Positions 1 to 10,584 of a stretch of 64,000 nt of DNA are shown piece after piece; position 1 is the first letter of the stretch, and every line of letters starts with the position of its first letter. The notes under the pieces were generated by a model. It was not told the origin of the DNA. It ran no database searches and saw only the letters and a program-made list of their open reading frames with translations. The translations under genes and the position numbers were made by a program. This DNA comes from Silene conica (lineage: Eukaryota > Streptophyta > Magnoliopsida > Caryophyllales > Caryophyllaceae), in the NCBI GenBank assembly GCA_029255685.2, contig CM055317.2, positions 70,607,460 to 70,671,459 of the forward strand, written 5' to 3'.

Positions 1-8
1 AAGGGAAG

Positions 9-3000
9 ATGACCGTTCAAGAATTCACTGACAAGTTCAACCAGTTAGCTCACTTTGCATCGAGATTTGTTCGTGATGAGGCTGAGAGGGTGTATTTCTA
101 CCGAGGGAAGCTAGGGCCGAGGATTGAGAGTATGGTTCGTCGTGACTCTACTTCTTTTGTGGAGGTTTATGACGATGCTATTTGGGCCGAGAGTTCTATT
201 CGTGCCATTGATGCTGAGACCCGTGCCGCTACTTCCAGTTTCACTTCTCACCAGAGATCCGTGTACCAGGGGAAGAGACCTTTTGTTCCTTCTACTTCTT
301 CGCCTTCTTCCCAGAAGAAGCGTTTTGAGAGGTTCTCTGCTCCGGTTGCTAAGACCACATTTCACACCGACACTGCTTCTACTGTTTGCCGCCGTTGTGG
401 TAAACCGCTTCATCCAGGGTTTGATTGCTTCAAGAATGCCTATAAGTGTTATACTTGTAATGGATTTGGGCATAGATCCTTTGATTGTCCTGAGAAGAAT
501 ACTGTTCTTGGCAAGGCTGCCACTGCTGCTGCAGCGACCAGAAGAGGAAAGCCGAAGGGGAAGATCTTTGTGATGACTAGGGCTGAGGCAGAGGCTCATC
601 CAGATATTGTTGCTGGTATCTTTTCTGTTCTTGGCGCTGAGTGCCTTATTTTATTCGATACTGGAGCTTCTTTATCATTTATATCGACTCAGTTCGCCGA
701 TCGTCTAGCTCTTGAGTCTTCATTGGTTGAGGAGACTTCTATTTCCTTACCTTCTGGAGACGTGTTTTCCTGCTCTTCATCCCATAGGGATGTTCCTATT
801 GTTATTGGTCAAGCCACATTCCCAGCGAACTTACTGAGATTTCCTCTCGAGGAGTTTGACATTATCCTCGGTATGGATTGGTTATCGCGATACCATGCTC
901 GCTTCGAGTGTCGTGACCAGAAAATCTGCTTGAGGAGTTCTTCAGGAGTTCGTGTTTCCTATAGGGGAACTCGCCCTCAAAAGGGTGTTCGTGTTATCTC
1001 TTCGATGAAAGCTTCTCATCTTCTTAGGAAGGGTTGCCAAGCCTTCCTGTGTGTTGTTACAGCTGCTAAACCGTCGCTACCGAAGCTTGAAGATGTAGCC
1101 ATTGTTCGTGAGTATCCAGATGTGTTCCCAGATGATTTGCCAGGGATACCGCCAGAGAGAGATGTGGAGTTTACCATTGAGCTTGTTCCAGGTACCGGAC
1201 CGATTTCTAAAGCTCCTTACCGTATGGCTCCGCCAGAGTTGAAAGAGTTGAAGCAGCAATTGGAAGAGATGATCGAGAAGGGTTTCATTAGACCTAGTGC
1301 TTCTCCGTGGGGTGCTCCCGTTCTGTTCGTCAAGAAGAAAGATGGTTCCATGAGATTGTGCATTGACTATAGAGAGCTGAACCGAGTGACCGTGAAGAAT
1401 CGATATCCTTTGCCTAGGATAGATGATTTGTTTGATCAGTTGAGAGGTGCTTCTAGGTTTTCTAAGATTGATCTTCGATCAGGTTATCATCAGATTCCAG
1501 TGAGAGAGGCTGATATTGCGAAGACTGCATTTCGTACCAGATATGGACATTTTGAGTTTGTAGTTATGCCATTTGGGTTGACTAATGCACCGGCGATTTT
1601 TATGGATCAGATGAACCGTACCTTCAGTGAGTATCTTGACACCTGCGTTGTGGTTTTCATTGATGACATCTTGATATATTCGAAGACTGATGAGGAACAT
1701 GCTGAGCATCTTCGATTGATTCTAGGGATTCTGCGCAGACAGAAATGGTTCGCAAAGTTTTCGAAGTGTGAATTTTGGCTCTCAAAGGTTGCCTTTTTAG
1801 GACATGTGATATCCAGCGAGGGTGTGATGGTAGATCCCGCGAAGATAGAGGCTGTAGTTGATTGGGAGAGTCCCAAGGATGTTGGAGAGATCCGTAGCTT
1901 TTTGGGTTTGGCTGGTTATTATCGTAGATTCGTTGAGGATTTCTCGAGATTGGCTCGCCCGATGACTCAGTTGCTGAAGAAAGAAGCCAAATTTGTGTGG
2001 ACCGACAAGTGTGAGAGTTCCTTCCAGGAGTTGAAGACCAGATTGACTTCCGCTCCCGTGTTAGCTTTGCCAGAGATCGGAGTGGACTTCGATGTGTATT
2101 GTGATGCTTCGATGTTAGGACTTGGATGCGTACTGATGCAGAGTGGTAAGGTGATAGCATATTCATCTAGACAGTTGAGAGTTCATGAGGTGAATTATCC
2201 GACTCATGATTTGGAGTTAGCCGCAGTTGTTCATGCTTTGAAGATGTGGCGTCATTACCTGATTGGATCCCATTGCCGTATTTTCACAGATCATAAGAGT
2301 CTTAAGTATATTTTCACACAGAAAGACCTTAACATGAGACAGAGACGTTGGCTAGAGTTGGTGAAAGATTACGACATCGAGTTGTTATATCATGAGGGAA
2401 AAGCCAACGTAGTTGTAGATGCGCTTAGCCGCAAGACTTCTCACTCGATGAGTGCCATGAGAGTATTGCCCGATGAGCTGTGTTCCGAGTTCCGGAAGTT
2501 GAGATTAGAGATGGTGGGTAGTGGTTTTGATTGGTTAGCTGCTATGTCTGCCGAGCCGTCTTTATATTGGGAGATTCGCCAGAGTTTGCCTTCAGATGCC
2601 GATTTCAAGAAGTTCGAGGCTAAGATTTCGAGTGGTGTTGCACCTGAGTTGGTGATTGATGCTGATGGTTTCCTTAGGTTCCGTGGTAGGATGTATGTTC
2701 CGGATGTGCCAGCTTTGAGGAAGAAGGTTCTTGATGAGGCTCATTTGTCACCGTACTCCGTTCATCCAGGAGGAGAGAAGATGCACAAGGATTTGAGGCT
2801 TATGTTTTGGTGGCCTGGTATGAAGAAGGAGATCTTGGATTATGTTAGTAGGTGCTTGACTTGTCAACAAGTCAAGATAGAGCATAGGAGACCTGGTGGT
2901 TTGCTACAGCCGCTTCCCGTCCCTCAGTGGAAGTGGGAGTGCATATCTATGGATTTTGTTACTGCTTTGCCTAAGACTGTGGGAGGCAAAGATGCGATTT

Positions 3001-3989
3001 GGGTTGTTGTCGATCGTCTAACTAAGTGTGCCAGATTCGTGCCGATCAGAGAGACATGGGATATGGACCGTTTAGCCAGGGCTTATATTGCTGAGATAGT
3101 CCGATATCATGGTGTTCCGAGGGAGATAGTTTCCGATCGTGACCCGAGGTTTTGTTCCAGGTTCTGGAAGGCTTTGCAGGAGGCTATGGGTAGCCGTCTG
3201 TTGATGAGTACCGCATTTCATGCCGCGACTGATGGTCAGTCCGAGAGGACTATACAGACATTAGAGGATTTGCTCCGTGCTTGTGCCCTCGATTTTCAGA
3301 GTTCTTGGGAGCAGTGTTTGCCGTTGGTAGAGTTTTCTTACAACAACAGTTATCATGCTTCCATTGGTATGGCTCCGTACGAGGCTCTTTATGGTAGGAA
3401 GTGCCGTAGTCCGATTTGTTGGGACCAGGCTAGTGATGTTCGTGACCTAGGACCGGACCAGTTAGCTGTTACTATTGATTAGGTTCAGCTTATCAGAGGT
3501 AGGATGAAGGCCGCTCAGGACCGGCAGAAATCCTATGCTGATGTTCGCCGTAGACCCTTAGAGTTTGAGGTGGGTGATCGAGTGTTCTTGAGAGTTTCTC
3601 CGATGAAGGGCGTCAAAAGATTTGGAGTTAAGGGCAAGTTGAGCCCTAAGTATATTGGCCCTTTTGAGATCGTGAAGAGGATTGGTGCTGCTGCTTACCG
3701 ATTGGACTTGCCTCCTAGTTTGGGCAAGGTTCATAGCGTTTTTCATGTTTCCCAGCTCCGCAGATACATTAGTGACCCGAGTCATGTTTTGCCTAGAGAG
3801 ATCGAGAACTTGGAGCCGAGTCTTGCTTTTGAGGAGCGTCCCGTGAAGATCCTTGACCGACAGGAGAGGAAGCTTAGGAGCAAGGTGGTGCCCTTGGTGA
3901 AGGTCCTATGGCGTTGCGGCGAGGTCGAGGAGCAGACTTGGGAGACTGAGGCATCGATGCGTGCTGCGCATCCTTTCTTATTTGATTGA
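9..3989 (+). pseudogene. Gag-Pol coding region of the gypsy element
   Basis: The region encodes the fused Gag-Pol of a gypsy retrotransposon. Recognisable parts are CCHC knuckles (the second near 447-488, CYTCNGFGH type), an aspartic protease with DTGAS (about 655-670), reverse transcriptase with FIDDIL (about 1657-1671), RNase H with YCDAS (about 2098-2112), the integrase HHCC zinc domain (about 2730-2870), the integrase core with its D, D and E (about 2950-3245), and a chromodomain-like tail (about 3846-3989). The region is close to whole, with about one break in what is visible, and its beginning lies outside the window. It is not a host gene. Confidence 0.92.
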
Positions 3990-4300
3990 GGTATAGTATA
4001 TAGATTTATGTCCGTTCGAGTTTCGAGGACGAAACTTTTTGAAGTTGGGGTGATTGTAACATCCCGTATTTTCGTAAAATCTAATTTAAACATTTTAAGT
4101 ATTTTAAGTAATAAAAATAATAATTTAGTAATTTATTTTGAAAGACTCTAATTTAATAAATAAGATCCGTCTTAAGAGCCTCCAGTTCTTAAGACGAATA
4201 CAACTTGGCATAGTTAAATATCCGACTCAAGTATTCATTTCCATATCCGTTTTAAATATCCGTTCCATTTTAATTGTTCGGAAAGGACGACTCACTTGTC

Positions 4301-4312
4301 CTCTTATAAGTA
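4301..4312 (+). promoter_or_regulatory. TATA-like box in the gypsy LTR
   Basis: CTCTTATAAGTA lies about 250 bp into the LTR and is followed by a pyrimidine-rich, ATG-poor stretch (TTCCCTTCATCCTC...), as expected near a plant transcription start. It would place the start of the R region near 4335. This is motif evidence only. Confidence 0.35.
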
Positions 4313-5029
4313 GTATGTCGACATAATAATTCCCTTCATCCTCAACACTCATTTCTTTTACAGTAAACTTAACATCTCTTAAACTTCCATAAAACCTTCA
4401 CTTCTTTTGCAAAGATCTTCATCATCCGTTCATCGAATCGCAAAAGTAAGAACATTTCCGGAATCCTCGTTCAATTTCCAAGACATCCATCACTTTCGTT
4501 TTTCATTTTGTCAACTTCGAAAAATAGGCTGTTTTGCCTTTAACTCGTTTTTAGTGTCTTTAAATCGTTTTCTTTGTTGTAGGAGTTGGTCTTGACGATC
4601 CCGACGTGGACTCTTTCGTGGTTGAGGAGGATCAATCGCCGGAATAAGCTTAAAGGTGACGATAATGAGATAACTCGACCTTTTATGTGTATATTAGCAT
4701 GCTTGGTGATTTTGATGTTGTTCTTCTGATTTTATTCAAGTTCTTTGATTATTGGACTTAGTATCATGATTAGGATGTTTAATATGTGAAGAATTTATGA
4801 TCCAAGATGTGGTTATGTGTTCCTTATTGCATTTTCAGTTTTCCTAAATTGCGACGGATACTTGTTATTTCCACTTGAGGATTGTTATGAGGATTGTATG
4901 CTGATAAGATAGTGATATTAGATGTGTATGATGTTGGGCAAATCATGCTTGTAGTAATTTCTGAAGTTTACATGTCGATTTATGAAGTTTTGTGAAGTTG
5001 GGAAAATGCGTTTTTCGGTAACAGGCTCT

Positions 5030-5420
5030 CTGAGCCGGTCGACCGACCGGCCGCCGGTCGACCGGCTGAGAGCGCTTCTTGGGATTTTTTGTGTTTTACG
5101 CGAGACTTGAGACCCTAGGAAATAAGTCTCCCAGCCGGCAGACCGGCCGCCTGCCAGCCGGCTGGGAGTGCGTTGTGTTGTATTTTGTAGTTTGGAAAAC
5201 TTAAGGGGTAGTCCCAGCCGGCAGACCGGCCGCCTGCCAGCCGGCTGGGAGTGCGTTTTTGTCGTTGCGTGTCTTCAAGATTTTAAGGAGGCTGAGTTCC
5301 CAGCCGGCCGACCGGCTGCCTGCCGACCGGCTGGGAGTTCGTGTTTTGTTTCAGAAAAGAAAGAAGAGGCTGAGGTGGTCACCAGCCGGCCGACCGGCTG
5401 CCTGCCGACCGGCTGGGGAC
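5030..5420 (+). repeat. Five GC-rich palindromes in the LTR
   Basis: Five long inverted repeats built on CAGCCGG...CCGGCTG occur at about 5028-5072, 5130-5169, 5213-5253, 5299-5338 and 5380-5417, roughly 85 bp apart. Each contains a GACCGGC(C/T)G-type centre. Arms such as TCCCAGCCGG pair with CCGGCTGGGA. They are far more GC-rich than the surrounding LTR. The first copy has CTGAGCCGGTCGAC arms instead, so arm sequence changes while pairing is kept. Confidence 0.85.
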
Positions 5421-5576
5421 CCCTGTAGGCTATTTTGAAGTTTTCATAATTTGATCGTAACTTTCAAACGGTTAATCGGTTTTACTTGAAACTTGTTTTG
5501 TGTACCTTTGACATGTATTTGAGGTCCCCGAAGGATGGGCAACATTATATTGGGTTCGGGAATATAGTGAGGATAG

Positions 5577-5625
5577 AGACCCCCCGGTCGGGCAACCGAA
5601 AGGGAAACCGGCTCTCCCTCATCTT
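5577..5625 (+). repeat. Conserved stem-loop motif, left copy
   Basis: This copy reads AGACCCCCCG, then a small hairpin (TCGG-GCAA-CCGA), then AGGGAAACCGGCTCTCC and TCATCTTA. A second copy lies at 6504-6552 with the same flanks but a different hairpin (ACTGG-GTAT-CCAGT). The two copies bracket the eleven-hairpin array. Confidence 0.75.
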
Positions 5626-5710
5626 AGTTCTCGAGGTCAATTAAGTGTTGATTAGAAGTTAAAGGTAGAACTATAGAGTAGTTCATAGACTTGAATGATA
5701 TTGTTTTGAT

Positions 5711-6360
5711 GCGTATTAAGTTATGCGTTAAGATGTCGCCTCTGAACTTAATACGTAGGTTGTTTGTCATGTATAGGGGTATGCGTTGAGTTTTCGCCTC
5801 TGAGCCCTATATGTGTTTGTTTGTCGTGTATGGAGCCATGCGTTGAGTTTTCGCCTCTGAGTTCTATACATGTTTGGTTGTCGTGTCTGGGACATGCGTT
5901 GAGTTTTCGCCTCTGAGTCCAGACATGTATGTGTGATCGCGTCAGGACATGCCTTAAGCTGGCCTCTGAGTCTGACGAGTAGAGCAACTGCACGACGGGG
6001 CGGTCAGGTTGTCATACCTTACCCGGAGTGCAGGTGTTTGGTGCTAGAACATGCGTTGAGTTTTCGCCTCTGAGTCTAGTATCTTGTGATGTAGTAGGGG
6101 TCCATGCGTTGAGTTTTCGCCTCTGAGTTCCTTACTTGTGTTAGTGAATTGAATGTTAGTCCATGCGTTGAGTTTTCGCCTCTGAGTCTAATGTTCGGTA
6201 ATAGCCGGTCCATGCGTTGAGTTTTCGCCTCTGAGTCCTTGCTTGATGATGTGAACTTGGTATTAGGGTTATGCGTTAAGATGTCGCCTCTGAACCTTTA
6301 TACTTGCTGAGTTATTTAGTACCTAGGTTATGCGTTAAGATGTCGCCTCTGAACCTTTGT
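5711..6360 (+). repeat. Array of eleven hairpins with a conserved apex and variable paired stems
   Basis: Eleven units occur at about 5711, 5770, 5828, 5883, 5939, 6041, 6094, 6151, 6202, 6259 and 6318. Each contains ATGCGTTGAGTTTT or ATGCGTTAAGATG followed by CGCCTCTGA; one copy is degenerate. The bases on either side differ between units but are complementary within a unit. Examples are GTATTAAGTT/AACTTAATAC, TATAGGG/CCCTATA, GTCTGG/CCAGAC, CGTCAG/CTGACG and TAGTACC...GGTT/AACC...GTACT. Several units need G-U pairs, which points to pairing in RNA. GCG/CGC inside the constant part can form a short upper stem. One unit (about 6202) pairs poorly. Confidence 0.85.
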
Positions 6361-6503
6361 ACTTGCTGTTTTGTATCTGCTTGCCTTGATGATGGTACAG
6401 TGTCAGATATGCCTAGTATGTTATAGTTGTTATATGAGTTGTGGTTAAATCATCCAAGGCATTGGATGACTCTTAGTTCGGTTTCATAAATGATTAGATT
6501 GAA

Positions 6504-6552
6504 AGACCCCCCGACTGGGTATCCAGTAGGGAAACCGGCTCTCCTTCTTATC
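6504..6552 (+). repeat. Conserved stem-loop motif, right copy
   Basis: Second copy of the motif at 5577-5625. The flanks AGACCCCCCG and AGGGAAACCGGCTCTCC are identical, while the small hairpin between them has changed on both arms (ACTGG/CCAGT here, TCGG/CCGA there). Another short hairpin, ATCCAAGGCATTGGAT, lies just upstream at about 6451-6466. Confidence 0.75.
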
Positions 6553-7083
6553 TGTTTATGAAGTTAGTTGAGAGCCGTGCATGGTAATCGCATGATAGTA
6601 AGAGACCAGATGATGAGTTGTTTATGCTTCACATGTTGATATATGTTGGAGTATTTTGTATTGTTTTATGTGTTGCGTGTTGTCACAAAAGGTGGCTAGG
6701 AGAACTCTAGTCACTCCCCACTGATTGTGGCGTACATGTTTTCATGTATGTAGGTACATGCAGGGTTGGAGATCAGGGTTGCAGGAGAGCTAGCGAGTGA
6801 TGATCCATTCATCAGTTGACTTACCCGTTTACGCTTAGCTAGACTCTTAGACTTTGTTGTTTTTGTTTTGGTGCCGGTAGGGATGTGCCATCCCCGGCTG
6901 ATGTATTTATTTATGTTTCAGTTTGATACTTAGTACTATTACTTATCTATTTGGTTTCAGTTTCAGTTTACGTTTCAGTCTAAGACTTCTCGCATGTTTT
7001 ATCTTTAAAAGTTTTAATTCCGCTGCAATTTTGGTACTTTTATGTGTTTATATTTCCGCTTTCGCGAGGGGTTTTACATTTGA

Positions 7084-9916
7084 CATGTGACAACTTGATC
7101 AGCTTGATCTGTGTTATGAACTTGAGTATCAGAACCAGTGTCTGCTGTTCTGGGTATAGCACTGTTTGTTACTGGGGTATTGTTTGCAGAAGTGACTGCC
7201 TTATTGATAATACCATTTGTATCCCTGGAAACTCCCTGATCAGTATCGGGAAGGACATCCCTATCAATATCTGGGGCTTGTAATGTTGTTTGACAAGGAT
7301 CAGGCCAGGTATAGTGTAGATTGTCAGATGCTGCAGAGATGTCCTCATTGTTAAGAGGAACTGTTTGGGACTTGAAAGGGAACTCAGACTCCCTGAATAT
7401 GACATCCCTACTTACAAACACCTTGTGAGTGTTCAAGTCATACATTTTATAACCCTTTTGACGTGATGGATAGCCAATAAACATACACTTTCTTGCTTTG
7501 GGTCCAAACTTGTCTCTGCTTGTGTTGGGCATGGTGGCATAACATAGACTACCAAATACCCTTAAATCAGAATATGATGGTTTCTCACCAAGAAGAACCT
7601 CAAAAGGAGTCTTCCACTGTAGAATAGGAGTTGGCATTTTATTGATTAAAGTGATTGCAGTCAGAATACAGTCTCCCCAGAACTTTGGTGGTAGGTTAGC
7701 ATGCAGTTTTAAAGCCCTTGCAGTCTCAACCAGGTGCCTGTGCTTACGCTCAACCCTACCATTCTGCTGAGGCCTACCCACAACACTTTTTTGATGCACA
7801 ATACCCTTAGCTTGAAACAACTCACAACAGATTTGTTGAATGAATTCAGTTCCATGATCACTCCTAATCCTTTTGACCTTTGTATTGAACTGAGTTTCAA
7901 CATAAGCTAAGAACCCCTTAATGGTATTATGAACTTGGTATTTGCTTTGAAGTAAAAAAAGTCCAAGTACTTCTAGAGCAATCATCCACCAAAGTCAAAA
8001 AATATTTGGATCCATTTGTTGAAAGTGTTTTGTATGGTCCCCACAAATCAATATGCAACAAATCAAAAATATGATTGGCATGTGTTATACTCCTTGTGAA
8101 AGGTAGAATATGATGCTTTGACATTACACATGTTTCACAAAAAAAATTCTTACAATTGAACTGTTTACAGGCATCAATATGTTTTAGTTTTTCACATGAA
8201 CTGTGTCCTAATCTAGCATGAAAAAGCTTCAATTCACTAGACATGTTACATGAAGAATTTTTATTGAAAAACTTAGCATCAAAACACTGTGTTCTAGGCT
8301 GATGTTGTATGAACCAGTAAAGATCTCCTTCTTTGTGGCCAGTTCCAAGTGTAACCTCATTTGAAAGGTCCTGGAACACACATCCAGTATGAGTAAAAAT
8401 GACATTCAGCTTAGAGTCCACTGTCAATTTACCAATGGATAGAAGGTTTTGCTTAAAATCTGGAATGAGAAAGACATTTTTAAGTAATATATTGTCTGTC
8501 AAATGAACATTTCCAGTTTCATGGACAATTTTGACACTCCCATCAGGTAGACCAACAAATATAGGTTTTGTTAAGGTCTTTGTATCATGTAATAATGATC
8601 TATTGAACGTTATATGGTCAGAGGCCCCAGTATCAACTATCCAGTCAGATGTAAATACAGAATATCCAACATGCATGATTAACAGCAGGAGTGATGATTT
8701 TACCTGCAAAGCTGGTGGAAGCAAATTTAGCAGAAGAACTGGAAGAAGCTTTATTCCCAATTGCAGATAAAACCTTTTGTAAGACAGTATCCACCAGACC
8801 CTCTACTATCCCCTGATCAAAGGACTGATGAGTGTTAGAGTCATCATTATCTAACGGAGTCTGAGGTTGTGATAAGTGTTCAGAGTGATCCACTACATCA
8901 ACATTGTGTGCACCTCTTTGATATATATTCTGAAAAGATCCCTTGGCTTGAGAAACATCTTTAGCGTTGTGTTTACCCTTGTTATTCCTGAGGAATGTCT
9001 TGTATTTGTAACAAATGTCTTGTACATGACCTTTCTTGCCACATAAATCACAAGTTTTGAGTTTGTAACACTCTTCTCTGATATGTCCAACATTATCACA
9101 GTAAGAACCGATTTTGACTTCTTCTTCTGTGCCATCAGCAGCTGTCTTTTGCCTCTTCCAAACATTCTTCTTGACACTGGCATACGCATTAGCTTCAGTC
9201 AGAACTTCAACAGCATCTGATATTTGTTTCTGACGTTCAACCTTATGAAGCAAAGAAAGTGCCTTGTTAAGAGGAGGTAGGGGCTCCATTGTCAGAACAT
9301 TAGTCTTGACATTCTCATAGGATGGATGTAGGCCCATAAGGAAGTGTATTAACTTCGAGGCAGATTCTTTATCCACAATTCTTTTGAGCAAAGAACAAGA
9401 GCAAGCATCAAGTGCACCACAAGTACACAAAGGAATAGGATCGAGGGAATCAATTCCTTCCCAAGACCTTTTGAGCTTGCTGTAATATTCAACTAAAGAG
9501 GAGTTATCCTGCTTGATATCACTAAGCTCCTTCTTGAGTTGATAAATCTCCAAACCACTAGTTTGACCATAACGATCATTCAATTCAGTCCATAACTCCT
9601 TGGCACTGGAAGTGTAGAGCAATGTCTCACGAATTTCCGGATTGATAGCAAAGGAAATCCATTTGGAGACAAGAATATCGCATCACTTCCACTGCTTATG
9701 TCGTTTGTCCTTTTCATCAGGCATCTTGAAGGAACCGTCAACAAAGCCTTCCTTATTCTTGGAGAGAAGAGCAAGATAAACCCCGCGTTTCCAATGAACG
9801 AAGTTGTTTCCATTAAAAAGATCGTTAACGAGACGAAGTTGAGGTTGATCAGAATGCGTGAGATACAAAGGATCATCATAAAGATCATTGACAGTATTAG
9901 TAGGTTGATCAGGCAT
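7084..9916 (-). pseudogene. Copia gag, protease and integrase region
   Basis: The minus strand encodes a copia polyprotein beginning MPDQPTNTVNDLYDD near 9916. Its gag has the W-rich core typical of plant copia elements and two zinc knuckles (about 9025-9100). A protease with IVDTGASDH (about 8630-8660) follows, then a GAG-pre-integrase segment with HARLGH and CETC, and an integrase core with LLHIDLWGP and RPQQNGRVERKH (about 7765-8070). The coding region is broken in several places and is cut short by the gypsy insertion. It is a fossil and not a host gene. Confidence 0.88.
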
Positions 9917-10196
9917 GATGAAGATGAAAGAGGTGATTAATCAAGCAACAGGTTTTGACCTAATTTTGCGAAGAATCAAATCGCAACAAAGAAATTAGGC
10001 AAATAAGCTGGAAAAGATTGATCCTAATTCGAATTGAGAAATAATCGAAAAAGGAAGATGATCGATGAACGGGTTTGACTTAAGTCAGCGATGACGAACA
10101 ATCGCGAGAAGAGGAATCAGCCAAAATGATCAATGATGAAGAATGTAATTGAATTTTTTTTGTAATGGCGGAAGCGTAAAAGAGGATCGTAGTATG

Positions 10197-10208
10197 CGAT
10201 TGATACCA
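10197..10208 (-). other. Primer-binding site of the copia element
   Basis: Read on the minus strand, TGGTATCAATCG follows the LTR end (TTCACA) directly. TGGTATCA matches the 3' end of plant initiator methionine tRNA, the primer used by most copia elements. Confidence 0.85.
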
Positions 10209-10457
10209 TGTGAAGTTTAACTCTCTGATTTAGTAAACCTCCATTGTTAGTAAAACTTGGTCAAGCTATAATGGAGTTTGTTATGGAAGAGAGAGAGTGT
10301 AAATAGAATTGAGTTTGTTATTTCTGAATGAGTTAACTTAACAGAATCTGTTACATTGCTTTATATACTACTATGCTCAATGCTAACAAACTCGTAACAA
10401 ACTCGAGTAGACTAACTAACTACTTGGATAAGCTAACTAACTATTTACAATCTCACA
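10209..10457 (-). repeat. 5' LTR of the reverse copia element (249 bp)
   Basis: On the plus strand the LTR reads TGTGAAGTTTAACTC ... ACAATCTCACA, with the terminal TGTGA/TCACA inverted match. It is followed outward by GATAT, the expected 5-bp target duplication whose partner lies off the window. AT-rich sequence with ATAAAGCAATGTAAC-like content on the minus strand is consistent with promoter function. Confidence 0.8.
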
Positions 10458-10584
10458 GATATGAATGGAGGGCTATTGATGTTGATAGATAAGACAGAAA
10501 ACAGAATATTTAGAAAACAACGATTTATTTTGTGTTATTTTTCCATATGAGTAATACGGGGTACTTGTTTTATTACAAATTTAC

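Larger units (their letters stand above)
1..7078 (+). mobile_element. Ty3/gypsy chromovirus, Tekay/Del-like, 3' part
   Basis: This is the 3' part of a gypsy LTR retrotransposon running off the left edge; the 5' LTR, primer-binding site and start of gag are outside. Visible parts in order are the end of gag with two zinc knuckles, protease, reverse transcriptase, RNase H, integrase, a C-terminal chromodomain-like segment, a polypurine stretch before 4055 and a 3.0 kb 3' LTR. The order RT-RNase H-integrase defines Ty3/gypsy; the C-terminal chromodomain-like tail and long LTR fit the Tekay/Del chromoviruses. The visible coding part is nearly whole, with about one break. It abuts a reverse copia element exactly at the LTR end, so it appears to have inserted into that element. 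Lineage assignment is from memory of family traits. Confidence 0.93.
4055..7078 (+). repeat. 3' LTR of the gypsy element (3024 bp)
   Basis: The LTR starts TGTAACATCCCG directly after a purine-rich stretch and ends GGGGTTTTACA, giving the matched TGTAA...TTACA termini typical of the group. It is unusually structured. A short hairpin lies near 4170-4197, a TATA-like CTTATAAG near 4303, five GC-rich palindromes at about 5030-5420 and eleven hairpins at about 5711-6360. If transcription starts just after the TATA-like box, these arrays lie in the RNA leader of the element (inference). Sequence right after 7078 is copia coding sequence in reverse orientation. Confidence 0.88.
7079..10457 (-). mobile_element. 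Copia retrotransposon, 5' part, reverse orientation, split by the gypsy element
   Basis: The order read on the minus strand is 5' LTR (10457-10209), primer-binding site, gag, protease and integrase, then the sequence stops at the end of the gypsy LTR at 7078. The integrase before any reverse transcriptase defines Ty1/copia. The missing RT/RNase H half is expected beyond the left window edge, on the other side of the gypsy insertion. The short LTR and compact gag resemble the Ale/Ivana side of copia, which I hold loosely. The 5 bp next to the gypsy LTR (TTTGA, 7079-7083) are the expected target duplication. Confidence 0.88.

Noticed and set aside
5168-5428. 86-codon open frame
   Set aside because: It is created by the GC-rich palindromes of the LTR and has a repeat-derived composition.
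5711-6360. CRISPR-like regular repeats
   Set aside because: This is a plant LTR; the variable parts are paired arms of hairpins and not spacers, and no cas genes exist here.
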